In this document: piece after piece, positions 1 through 5,361 of the stretch | How the letters are laid out: each line of letters begins with the position of its first letter | How positions within the stretch are numbered: position 1 is the first letter of the stretch | Source: JAZGDL01 sp036477795 | GTDB taxonomy: Bacteria > Planctomycetota > Phycisphaerae > UBA1845 | NCBI GenBank assembly: GCA_036477795.1 | Contig: JAZGDL010000456.1 | Span: forward strand, 1 to 10,780 | DNA: 10,780 nucleotides | Direction of reading: 5' to 3' | Made by a program: the position numbers and the translations under genes | Notes under the pieces: model-generated | Told to the model about the DNA's origin: nothing | Seen by the model: only the letters and a program-made list of their open reading frames with translations | The model's database searches: none

Positions 1-344
1 GTGGGTTCTACCTGGTGGAAAGCGACGAAGGCGGGGCGCTGTTCGATCGCATCCGCAATCCGGCAGAGACGCTCGCGTTTTGCGACGCAGCTTTCGCGGG
101 TGCGGCCTTGATCGAGTACAGCTTCGCGGAGCCTCGGTTCGCGCCGACCACCGGGCACCGGGCTGACCCTTCGATTCACTTCCGCCATCGCGGCGGGGTC
201 AACGTCGCCTGGTGCGACGGGCACGTCGATCGCCGCAGGCTGTCGTTCACGTGGTCGAGCGGTCTGTACACCGACGATCCGGGCAGCTACGAGATCGGAT
301 GGTTCGGGGCTCGCGACGACAACCATTTCTTTGACCTGAATTAG
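1..344 (+). CDS. H-X9-DG (DUF1559-type) pseudopilin-like protein, C-terminal part
   Basis: The reading frame is open from the window's first bases (first full codon at base 3) to the TAG at 342-344, so the gene almost certainly begins outside the window; a GTG at 15 is internal. Visible is the C-terminal part of a DUF1559/prepilin-like protein. A His encoded at 186-188 is followed by nine residues and then Asp-Gly (216-221), the H-X9-DG motif near the C-terminus of these planctomycete proteins. The last residues (GWFGARDDNHFFDLN) also fit the usual ending of the family. Full members begin with a type IV pilin-like N-terminal helix, which cannot be seen here. They are multicopy in planctomycetes and probably exported, with no firmly established role. 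The last 46 bp of the gene are repeated perfectly downstream at 462-507. Confidence 0.85.
   Translation, partial: GFYLVESDEGGALFDRIRNPAETLAFCDAAFAGAALIEYSFAEPRFAPTTGHRADPSIHFRHRGGVNVAWCDGHVDRRRLSFTWSSGLYTDDPGSYEIGWFGARDDNHFFDLN
299..344 (+). repeat. 46-bp perfect direct repeat, copy 1 (3' end of H-X9-DG gene)
   Basis: These 46 bases, encoding the last residues and stop codon of the H-X9-DG protein, recur without a mismatch at 462-507. Identity stops exactly after the TAG in both copies. The two copies are offset by 163 bp and enclose the 101-bp structured repeat. Confidence 0.95.
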
Positions 345-358
345 ACGTACAGCGCAAG

Positions 359-459
359 GTCACGCTGGACCGAGAATCCCTTCTCGGTCCCCCTTCCTGG
401 CAGGCCACGGGAAGGGATTCTCGCAACGGATGGGTGCGAGAAAGGATTCTCGCACCAGC
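359..459 (+). repeat. 101-bp dispersed structured repeat, copy A
   Basis: Matches 8651-8751 at equal length without gaps, about 86 of 101 positions by eye. It contains three hairpins. Hairpin 1 pairs 367-376 with 381-390 (10 bp, loop TCCC). A middle stem pairs 391-399 with 408-416 (one wobble). Hairpin 2 pairs 433-442 with 447-456 (10 bp, loop AGGA). A competing 12-bp perfect pairing is possible between 371-382 and 412-423, in this copy only. No ORF in it resembles a protein. It could be a small non-autonomous mobile element or a structured RNA; the orientation is inferred from G-U wobbles in copy B. Confidence 0.8.
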
Positions 460-461
460 AC

Positions 462-507
462 ATGGTTCGGGGCTCGCGACGACAACCATTTCTTTGACCT
501 GAATTAG
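462..507 (+). repeat. 46-bp perfect direct repeat, copy 2 (gene-end fossil)
   Basis: This is a perfect copy of 299-344 lying in non-coding sequence. It carries the codons for the final residues and stop of the H-X9-DG protein but no upstream part of the gene, so it is a duplicated fragment and not a gene. Confidence 0.95.
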
Positions 508-520
508 CAAGACGCAAACG

Positions 521-549
521 TTGACTTGGGGTGCGGTGCTTTCGAGAAT
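521..549 (+). promoter_or_regulatory. Candidate sigma70-type promoter for the lipoprotein-kinase pair
   Basis: TTGACT at 521-526 (5 of 6 to the -35 consensus) is followed after 17 nt by GAGAAT at 544-549 (4 of 6 to the -10). Transcription would start near 556, placing the 22-bp palindrome in the leader. It lies upstream of the lipoprotein gene in the same direction. Identified by eye only. Confidence 0.45.
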
Positions 550-577
550 AGGGAGCGCCGAACAGGACGGATGTGTA

Positions 578-599
578 CCCACGGATTGCAATCCGTGGG
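578..599. repeat. 22-bp perfect palindrome
   Basis: Each half is CCCACGGATTG read on its own strand; all 11 pairs match with no spacer. It lies about 60 bp before the lipoprotein start and just after the candidate promoter. It is not followed by a T tract, so it is a poor intrinsic terminator. It could be an operator for a dimeric regulator, a leader hairpin or a REP-like unit. Confidence 0.85.
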
Positions 600-659
600 C
601 TTTGGGCGAGAATTCGCGAACGAATTAGCGCTGTTGCGTTTAAAGGGCTGAGTTGCTGA

Positions 660-1562
660 ATGTGGCGGTTGGAAGGGTATTTTCCACGTTGTGCGGCTGT
701 GGCGGTGTTGGCGGCTTGTGTTACGGGGTGTGCGCTGTTTGGGTTCAGATCGGCCCCGCGCACGGCAGACCGTAATGGTCAACTCATTGAGCGCCCGGCG
801 GAAGGCGGGCCAATGCCGTTTGACGCTGATCGCTTCGAGGATCTCGGCGGTGGCGCGGTGGTTCAGGTCCGTCTGCTGTTCGAGGTGGAACGGTTCCTGG
901 TTCCTTCGGAGGCGATGTCCGGAAGGCGCCAACAGGTTTGGAGACACGTAGACGAATTGCGGGTGGCCCCTGCGACCAGCGCGCTTCTGGCGAGCAACGG
1001 ATTTCGGATCGGCGTGATGCCGCTGGCACGTTACGAGGAGTTGCGGATTCTCCTGGACGAGCTTGGGGCTCGCAGCGAAAGAGCGACACATCCGGTCACC
1101 CAAGGCGTCCCCTTAACGCTCGATCTGGGGGCGCTGGGGGACCGCGAAACGGTGTTCATCATCAAGCCGGACGGCCAACTGGTGGGCAGGACGTTCGAGA
1201 ACGCCACGCGGCTGCTGCATGTAGACTACGACGTATTGCCAGGCGACGAGGCGCTGACCGCACTTCGGGTGACGCCGGAAATCTTCAAGCAAAGCGAACA
1301 TCCGTATTGGCGCATCAGGGACGGGGACGTCGGCTACCACAAGGATTATCAGGGTGTGTTGTATCGCGATTTTGCGGTTCAGATCGCAACCGGTCGGGAC
1401 GAAGTACTGGTTATTGGCACCAGGGAAGGGGACCACAACCCCTTGACGCTCGGTGGGAAGATGCTAAGCGAGACGATCGAAGGCCGACGGTGGGAGTCGA
1501 TCCTATGCGTTAGGCCGAGTCTATATCGAGAGGGAAAGCTCGACGCGAGCGGTGCCGAATGA
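660..1562 (+). CDS. Predicted lipoprotein of unknown function
   Basis: A 300-residue protein. Residues 1-23 look like a lipoprotein signal peptide: an N-region with Arg3 and Arg10, a hydrophobic stretch over residues 11-21, and the lipobox V-T-G-C with Cys24 as the likely lipidated residue. The mature part is soluble-looking with no further membrane segment. I recognise no domain. A short stretch near residues 160-180 (VFIIKPDGQLVGRTFENATR) resembles a beta-strand-turn-strand, but no catalytic motif is evident. The ATG at 660 is chosen because the signal peptide begins there; AAAGGG at 642-647 is a distant ribosome site (12 nt). The stop overlaps the start of the kinase gene as ATGA, so translational coupling is likely. 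A cell-envelope role in the same regulatory unit as the kinase is inference only. Confidence 0.8.
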   Translation: MWRLEGYFPRCAAVAVLAACVTGCALFGFRSAPRTADRNGQLIERPAEGGPMPFDADRFEDLGGGAVVQVRLLFEVERFLVPSEAMSGRRQQVWRHVDELRVAPATSALLASNGFRIGVMPLARYEELRILLDELGARSERATHPVTQGVPLTLDLGALGDRETVFIIKPDGQLVGRTFENATRLLHVDYDVLPGDEALTALRVTPEIFKQSEHPYWRIRDGDVGYHKDYQGVLYRDFAVQIATGRDEVLVIGTREGDHNPLTLGGKMLSETIEGRRWESILCVRPSLYREGKLDASGAE

Positions 1563-2680
1563 ACAGTAGCGACGTGACATCGTCAGGCGACGCACTGGGC
1601 TCGGCACCGTCGGCCTGGTACTACCGGCATCTCTTCGAGCATGCCGGGTTCGCTATGATCTCTGTAGACAACGAGCTTTCGGTTCGTACATGGAACAACG
1701 CGGCCGCCGAGTTGTTCGGCGCGTCGGCGGGCAGCATGGTGGGAGCGCCGATCGTCTCGGTCATGCCCAGTGAACGGCGGGACCAAGGCGCACGATTGAT
1801 ACGACAGACTATCGATGAGGGCACTATCAACAGCGCCGAATTCCAGCATCGCGACGCTCAAGGTCGGCGGCGGACGCTCGCCGTGACCCTCTCGCCGATC
1901 ACGGATGACGCAGGTAATCGCATCGGGGCACTGGCCAGTTTTCGTGATATCACCCGCCGGATCGACTTGGAAACGGAGCTGGCCGAGCGCGACAAGATGG
2001 TGTCGCTGGGACGTATGGCGGGGGCGCTGGCCCACCACTTCAATAATATCCTCGCCGGTGCGGTCACCAGTGTGGATTTTGCGCTGGCCACTGATGACGC
2101 AAACCTGCAGAGCCGGGCGCTGCGGCAGACCAGCGAGGCGCTGGCCCGTTCGACGAAGCTGATTGAGAGCCTTGGGGCGTTCGCCGAGGGCGATCGCCGA
2201 CACCACGACAAGAGCGATCTGATCGAGCTGATTCATTCCGTTGAGAAGTACATGAAGCCGGAAATGGCCGTGCAAAACGTGACGTTGAAGCTGGATCTCA
2301 AGCCGATTCCCCCGATGCCGGTCCCGCGAGCCCAACTGGTCACGGTGATTGAGAACATCCTGCACAACGCCTTGGACGCCATGCCCCACGGCGGCACGGC
2401 CACGTTGTCCACATCGGTTGAAGGCGGCGTGGTGCAGATGTCGATCACCGACACCGGCTGTGGGATGGAGCACTCGGAGTTGCAGAAGGTTTTCGAACCC
2501 TTCTACAGCAGCAAGACAAGTGAAGTTATGGACTTCGAGCATCACCCGGGGATGGGGTTGACGGTCGTCCACGGCATCCTGCAGGTACTCGGCCACTCGG
2601 TCTCAATCAAGTCGAAACCCGGGGAGTCGACTACCGTGTCCGTCCGTTTTGACCGGCAATGCGGTGAGTCAGGCCAATAG
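1559..2680 (+). CDS. PAS-domain sensor histidine kinase (soluble, orphan)
   Basis: A 373-residue kinase without membrane segments. Residues about 20-135 form a PAS domain, ending in the usual PAC-like run near SFRDITRR (128-134). The H-box follows at 150-165 (LGRMAGALAHHFNN) with His159 the expected phosphorylation site. The ATPase domain is complete: N-box around ENILHNALDAM (265-275, Asn270), G1 box DTGCGM (298-303), F-box FEPFYSSK (312-319) and G2 box GMGL (331-334). This is the NtrB-like arrangement of two-component kinases that phosphorylate a separate response regulator; none is encoded here and no receiver domain is fused. The residue after the phospho-His, usually Asp or Glu in HDFNN/HEINN kinases, is His160. 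The start overlaps the lipoprotein stop by 4 bp. The signal sensed is unknown. Confidence 0.92.
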   Translation: MNSSDVTSSGDALGSAPSAWYYRHLFEHAGFAMISVDNELSVRTWNNAAAELFGASAGSMVGAPIVSVMPSERRDQGARLIRQTIDEGTINSAEFQHRDAQGRRRTLAVTLSPITDDAGNRIGALASFRDITRRIDLETELAERDKMVSLGRMAGALAHHFNNILAGAVTSVDFALATDDANLQSRALRQTSEALARSTKLIESLGAFAEGDRRHHDKSDLIELIHSVEKYMKPEMAVQNVTLKLDLKPIPPMPVPRAQLVTVIENILHNALDAMPHGGTATLSTSVEGGVVQMSITDTGCGMEHSELQKVFEPFYSSKTSEVMDFEHHPGMGLTVVHGILQVLGHSVSIKSKPGESTTVSVRFDRQCGESGQ

Positions 2681-2699
2681 GCTGCGTAAGCGTGCAGCC
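2680..2699 (+). terminator. Weak hairpin at the end of the kinase gene
   Basis: GGCTGC (2680-2685) pairs with GCAGCC (2694-2699), extendable by two wobble pairs inside the loop. It begins at the last base of the kinase stop codon. No T tract follows, so termination would be inefficient or Rho-assisted. Confidence 0.3.
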
Positions 2700-2735
2700 A
2701 TCAGTTGACCGCCGAACGCTTACTAGACTGCAAAC

Positions 2736-2766
2736 TTTGCAGATGCGACCCAACCCACCGTATATT
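2736..2766 (+). promoter_or_regulatory. Candidate promoter region before the DUF1571 gene
   Basis: TATATT at 2761-2766 is a good -10 (5 of 6). The best -35, TTTGCA at 2736-2741, lies 19 nt upstream, which is long, and is the right arm of a palindrome (CTGCAAA, one base, TTTGCAG; 2728-2742) that could be an operator. A leader of roughly 185 nt to the gene start is implied. Confidence 0.3.
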
Positions 2767-2772
2767 AAACAC

Positions 2773-2795
2773 TTGCGCACTTCATCCGTGCGCAA
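2773..2795. repeat. Perfect 8-bp inverted repeat in the DUF1571 leader
   Basis: TTGCGCAC (2773-2780) and GTGCGCAA (2788-2795) are perfectly complementary around a 7-nt loop. It lies just downstream of the candidate -10, so it would be close to the 5' end of the transcript. The rest of the leader (2796-2959) shows no recognisable element. Confidence 0.6.
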
Positions 2796-2959
2796 AACAT
2801 GCCGCTGATACGGAAAACCGGATCGTGGTATTACAGTGTGCTTCGGCGGCGGCGGTCGCCTGGGCGGGATCGGCGCAGGCTGGTCGTCTCGCAGTCAGCG
2901 CAGACTTTGCGGGACACATTGCTGGAGCAGGTGAACCCTCGCATCCGAAGAGTACTGAA

Positions 2960-3916
2960 ATGCTCTACACCATTCGATCGGGCATGGGATTGTCGTGCAT
3001 CGTACTTCTGGGACTGCTCGGATTGCAATGCCACCAAGTCACTTTGCCGGTGATCGCCGGCGGTTCGGCGGTGAGTGCGGCTGTTGAGGTCGCGCCAGCG
3101 GTCGAACCCGGGGGCGGCCCATCGACGACGACGGCGGCGACCGTGTCCATGTCCATGTCCAGCTCCCGCACTGGCGAAATTGCCCCTCAACAATACCAGC
3201 CCGGCGACATTGCGCATCTGGCGCAGAATGATCCGCAAGCGTTTGTTCGGTATTGCCGTGACGAGTATGTCCGCGGCGGCGTGCGGGATTACACCTGTAG
3301 CTTCACCAAGCAGGAGTTCATCAACAAGCGGTTGGGAAAGATTGAAGAAGTCGCGGTGCGCTTCCGCGAAGAGCCGTTCAGCGTCTATATGAACTGGGTT
3401 CACAACGCATCGGCGGCGATGCAGGCGTTGTATGTCAAGAATGCGTGGGTCGATTCCAAGGGCCGGCAGTTGGCGTGGTTCAAGCCCTCGGGGGCTTTGA
3501 TCAGACTTTTTGTGCCGAAGATCAAGCAGCCCATCAACGGGGTCGGAGCCAAGAAGGGTTCGCGGCGGACGCTGGATCAGTTCGGCTTTCGCGGCACGCT
3601 TGATCTGATCATCAAGTACAACGAGCGCGGGCGGCGCAACAACGATCTTGAGTTGCACTATGTGGGGGAGAGTTCCATCGGCGGTAGGATGACCTGGGTG
3701 TTCGAACGATTCCTTCCCTTCACAGGCCAGGATGAGCCCTACCCGGATGCCCTATTAAGATACCACATCGACCAGGAGTGGCTGGTGCCCACCGCCTGCT
3801 ACTCCTACGCCGACAGCGACGGCGAGCAATTGCTGGGCAGCTACGTCATCACCGACGTGGATTTCAACGTCGGTCTGAACGACAACGATTTCGATCCCAG
3901 GCGACTCGGCTTCTGA
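2960..3916 (+). CDS. DUF1571 family exported protein
   Basis: A 318-residue protein. Residues about 10-24 form a hydrophobic signal or anchor (LSCIVLLGLLGLQC). A Cys ends it at position 24, but Gln at -1 and Gly at -3 do not fit the lipobox, so lipidation is doubtful. A low-complexity Ala/Ser/Thr/Pro linker follows (about 30-75), including an MSMSMSSS run coded by a small tandem repeat. From about residue 84 to the end the protein matches my recollection of DUF1571 (start ..DYTCSFTKQE.., C-terminal ..YHIDQEWLVPTACYSY..ITDVDFNVGLNDNDFDP). DUF1571 proteins are common in planctomycetes and thought to have a LolA-like fold, so envelope or lipid binding is a guess. The ATG at 2960 is preferred over the in-frame TTG at 2705 because it precedes the signal sequence and has GAAGAG at 2947-2952, 7 nt upstream. 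A second ATG at 2984 is possible. Confidence 0.85.
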   Translation: MLYTIRSGMGLSCIVLLGLLGLQCHQVTLPVIAGGSAVSAAVEVAPAVEPGGGPSTTTAATVSMSMSSSRTGEIAPQQYQPGDIAHLAQNDPQAFVRYCRDEYVRGGVRDYTCSFTKQEFINKRLGKIEEVAVRFREEPFSVYMNWVHNASAAMQALYVKNAWVDSKGRQLAWFKPSGALIRLFVPKIKQPINGVGAKKGSRRTLDQFGFRGTLDLIIKYNERGRRNNDLELHYVGESSIGGRMTWVFERFLPFTGQDEPYPDALLRYHIDQEWLVPTACYSYADSDGEQLLGSYVITDVDFNVGLNDNDFDPRRLGF

Positions 3917-3984
3917 ATAAGGCACGCAGACTATCTTCGTCAGCACCGCGTCGATGAGCCGGTCGTGGGCCCTTGACCAGGCGT

Positions 3985-4013
3985 CTAGAAAACTAGAGAC
4001 TAGATACTAGAGA
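3985..4013. repeat. Heptamer tandem array, unit CTAGAGA
   Basis: CTAGAAAA (3985-3992) is followed by CTAGAGA (3993-3999), CTAGATA (4000-4006) and CTAGAGA (4007-4013). The related octamer TACTAGAG occurs at 4005-4012 and again at 4187-4194, either side of the inverted-repeat element. Confidence 0.75.
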
Positions 4014-4058
4014 TGGGCGATGAGGCTTTTTCTGGTTCTCTAGTGAGGGCTTTAGGGA

Positions 4059-4160
4059 CTCTAACAAAACGGGGTGAAATCAGAGCCGCGACCGTAAGGG
4101 AGCGGTCGATGCCTGACGATTTTCCCGCTTCCTGACGGGCGCGGCTCGGTTTTGTTAGAG
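4059..4160. mobile_element. MITE-like/REP-like inverted-repeat element
   Basis: The 12-bp ends CTCTAACAAAAC (4059-4070) and GTTTTGTTAGAG (4149-4160) are perfect inverted repeats. Inside, GAGCCGCG (4083-4090) pairs with CGCGGCTC (4140-4147). Two branches are GACCG/CGGTC (4090-4094 with 4103-4107) and CCCG/CGGG (4124-4127 with 4136-4139). A 10-bp direct repeat GAGGGCTTTA lies at 4045-4054 and 4158-4167, like a target-site duplication although it overlaps the right end. There is no ORF. The core around CCGCGACCGTAAGGGAGCGG resembles a short dispersed repeat I associate with planctomycete genomes, possibly mobilised by a REP-type transposase; this is from memory. A structured RNA is the alternative. 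Confidence 0.6.
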
Positions 4161-4198
4161 GGCTTTAACCCGATCCAGTTTCCAGGTACTAGAGCGGC

Positions 4199-5266
4199 GT
4201 GGAAGACGAATCAAGAGACATCGCACTGGTCACCGGCGGAACCGGTCTCCTGGGCAGTCATATCGTCGAGCAACTTTGCAAGCGCGGGCGCCGTGTGCGT
4301 GCGCTGGTTCGGCTGGAGAGTGACACAACGTGGCTGCGGACCCAGGATGTCGAGCTGGTGGTGGGCGACGTGACCGACCCCGACTCGCTGAAACGGGCGT
4401 GTGCCGGCGTGAAGATCGTCTATCATGCGGCTGCACGGGTCGGCGATTGGGGCAAGTGGGATGATTTCGTCCGAGTGTCGATCGACGGGACAGGCAACCT
4501 GTTGGAAGCGGCAATCGACGCCGGGGTGGGCAGGTTCCTGCATATCAGCTCAATCAGCGCTTACGGACACGTCGACGGTGAGGGGTTGGTGATCGACGAA
4601 AGCGCGCCGTTGGGGCGGCAACTGGCCCGCTGGAGCTATTACAGCCGGGCCAAGGTCGATGCGGAAAAGCTGGTGTGGGCAGCACACCGGGATGGCCGCC
4701 TTGACGTCACCGTGATTCGCCCGAGTTGGCTGTACGGCCCGCGGGACCGGGTCACCCTGGGCCGGATTATCAAGGCTATACGGCGGCGTAAAACAAAACT
4801 GATCGGAGACGGCACAAATCGCCTGAGCGTGGTCCATGCCGCCAATGTCGCTCAAGCTGCGATTCTCGCGGCGGAGTTTGATGCGGCCCGAGGAGAAGCG
4901 TATAATTGCAGCAATGACGGGGAGATTACCCAGGCGGAGTATTTCAATGCCATCGCTGCGGCGATCGGTGAGCCGCCGGTGACGCGGAAAGTGCCCTATG
5001 GTGTAGCCAAGTCCGCCGCGTTTCTGTTCGAGGTCGTCGGCCACCTCTTTCGCATGAAGAAGCCGCCGCTGGTCACCCGATACTCCGTATGGTTGATAGG
5101 ACGGCGCTCCTTTTTTGAGACCCAAAAGGCTCGCCGGCAGCTCGGTTGGCAGCCGACCATCAGTTATGAAACCGGCATCCCGGCCGCGGTGCGATGGTAC
5201 CTTCACGAGCATGAAGGCACCTCCACACCGGCGGGAATAGCGACGGCACAGGCGCAGTTGTCGTAG
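4199..5266 (+). CDS. NAD(P)-dependent epimerase/dehydratase (extended SDR, 3beta-HSD/DFR-like)
   Basis: A 355-residue extended short-chain dehydrogenase. The Rossmann nucleotide-binding loop is TGGTGLLGS (residues 12-20), an acidic patch (VVGDVTD) lies near 54-60, and the HAAA motif is at 76-79. The active site is Ser in HISSISAYG (115-123) with the catalytic pair Tyr148-x3-Lys152 (YSRAK). IRPSWLYGPRD follows, as in UDP-sugar epimerases and 3beta-hydroxysteroid/dihydroflavonol reductase-like enzymes. The C-terminal part (KARRQLGWQPTISYETGI) is the usual substrate-domain ending. The substrate cannot be told from sequence: a nucleotide sugar, steroid-like or polyketide-type ketone are all possible. 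The start is GTG at 4199: an in-frame TAG lies at 4190-4192, and no alternative start precedes the Rossmann motif. The ribosome site is weak. The gene ends in a very strong terminator. Confidence 0.88.
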   Translation: MEDESRDIALVTGGTGLLGSHIVEQLCKRGRRVRALVRLESDTTWLRTQDVELVVGDVTDPDSLKRACAGVKIVYHAAARVGDWGKWDDFVRVSIDGTGNLLEAAIDAGVGRFLHISSISAYGHVDGEGLVIDESAPLGRQLARWSYYSRAKVDAEKLVWAAHRDGRLDVTVIRPSWLYGPRDRVTLGRIIKAIRRRKTKLIGDGTNRLSVVHAANVAQAAILAAEFDAARGEAYNCSNDGEITQAEYFNAIAAAIGEPPVTRKVPYGVAKSAAFLFEVVGHLFRMKKPPLVTRYSVWLIGRRSFFETQKARRQLGWQPTISYETGIPAAVRWYLHEHEGTSTPAGIATAQAQLS

Positions 5267-5271
5267 TTGAA

Positions 5272-5346
5272 GGTTGGAAGGTCGAAGGTCGAAAGTCGGG
5301 AATTTGAACCTTTGACCTTCGACCTTTGACCTTCGACCTTTTTTTT
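5272..5346 (+). terminator. Strong intrinsic terminator made of heptamer repeats
   Basis: Six bases after the epimerase stop, units GAAGGTC, GAAGGTC, GAAAGTC (5277-5297) face GACCTTC, GACCTTT, GACCTTC (5314-5334). They pair over 21 positions with one wobble and one mismatch. GGTT/GACC (5272-5275 with 5335-5338, one bulged base) extends the stem directly to eight Ts (5339-5346). This should stop transcription before the methyltransferase gene. The 5' side is a GAAGGTC heptamer array and the 3' side an ACCTTTG/ACCTTCG array. Confidence 0.85.
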
Positions 5347-5361
5347 GCAGGAACGCGATTC

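Larger units (their letters stand above)
345..659. other. Repeat-rich intergenic spacer
   Basis: No credible gene is present; the minus-strand ORFs here run through the repeats and the neighbouring genes and resemble nothing. In order the stretch holds the 101-bp structured repeat (359-459), the second 46-bp gene-end copy (462-507), a candidate promoter (521-549), a 22-bp perfect palindrome (578-599) and a small hairpin (arms 611-616 and 621-626, loop CGAA). Confidence 0.75.

Noticed and set aside
578..599. Palindrome as intrinsic terminator of the H-X9-DG gene
   Set aside because: No T tract follows on either strand, it lies more than 230 bp after the stop codon, and a promoter candidate sits just upstream.
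1583..2596. Long minus-strand ORF (337 codons) opposite the kinase
   Set aside because: Its translation is His/Arg-rich with no domain, and the + strand carries all kinase motifs; it is a GC-driven antisense shadow.
2705..2959. TTG start extending the DUF1571 protein by 85 residues
   Set aside because: The extension would place the signal sequence internally and runs through a candidate promoter and hairpins. ATG 2960 has a ribosome site and precedes the hydrophobic segment.
5326..5361. TTG start for the methyltransferase inside the heptamer array
   Set aside because: It lies within the terminator stem; ATG 5362 has AGGA at a good distance.
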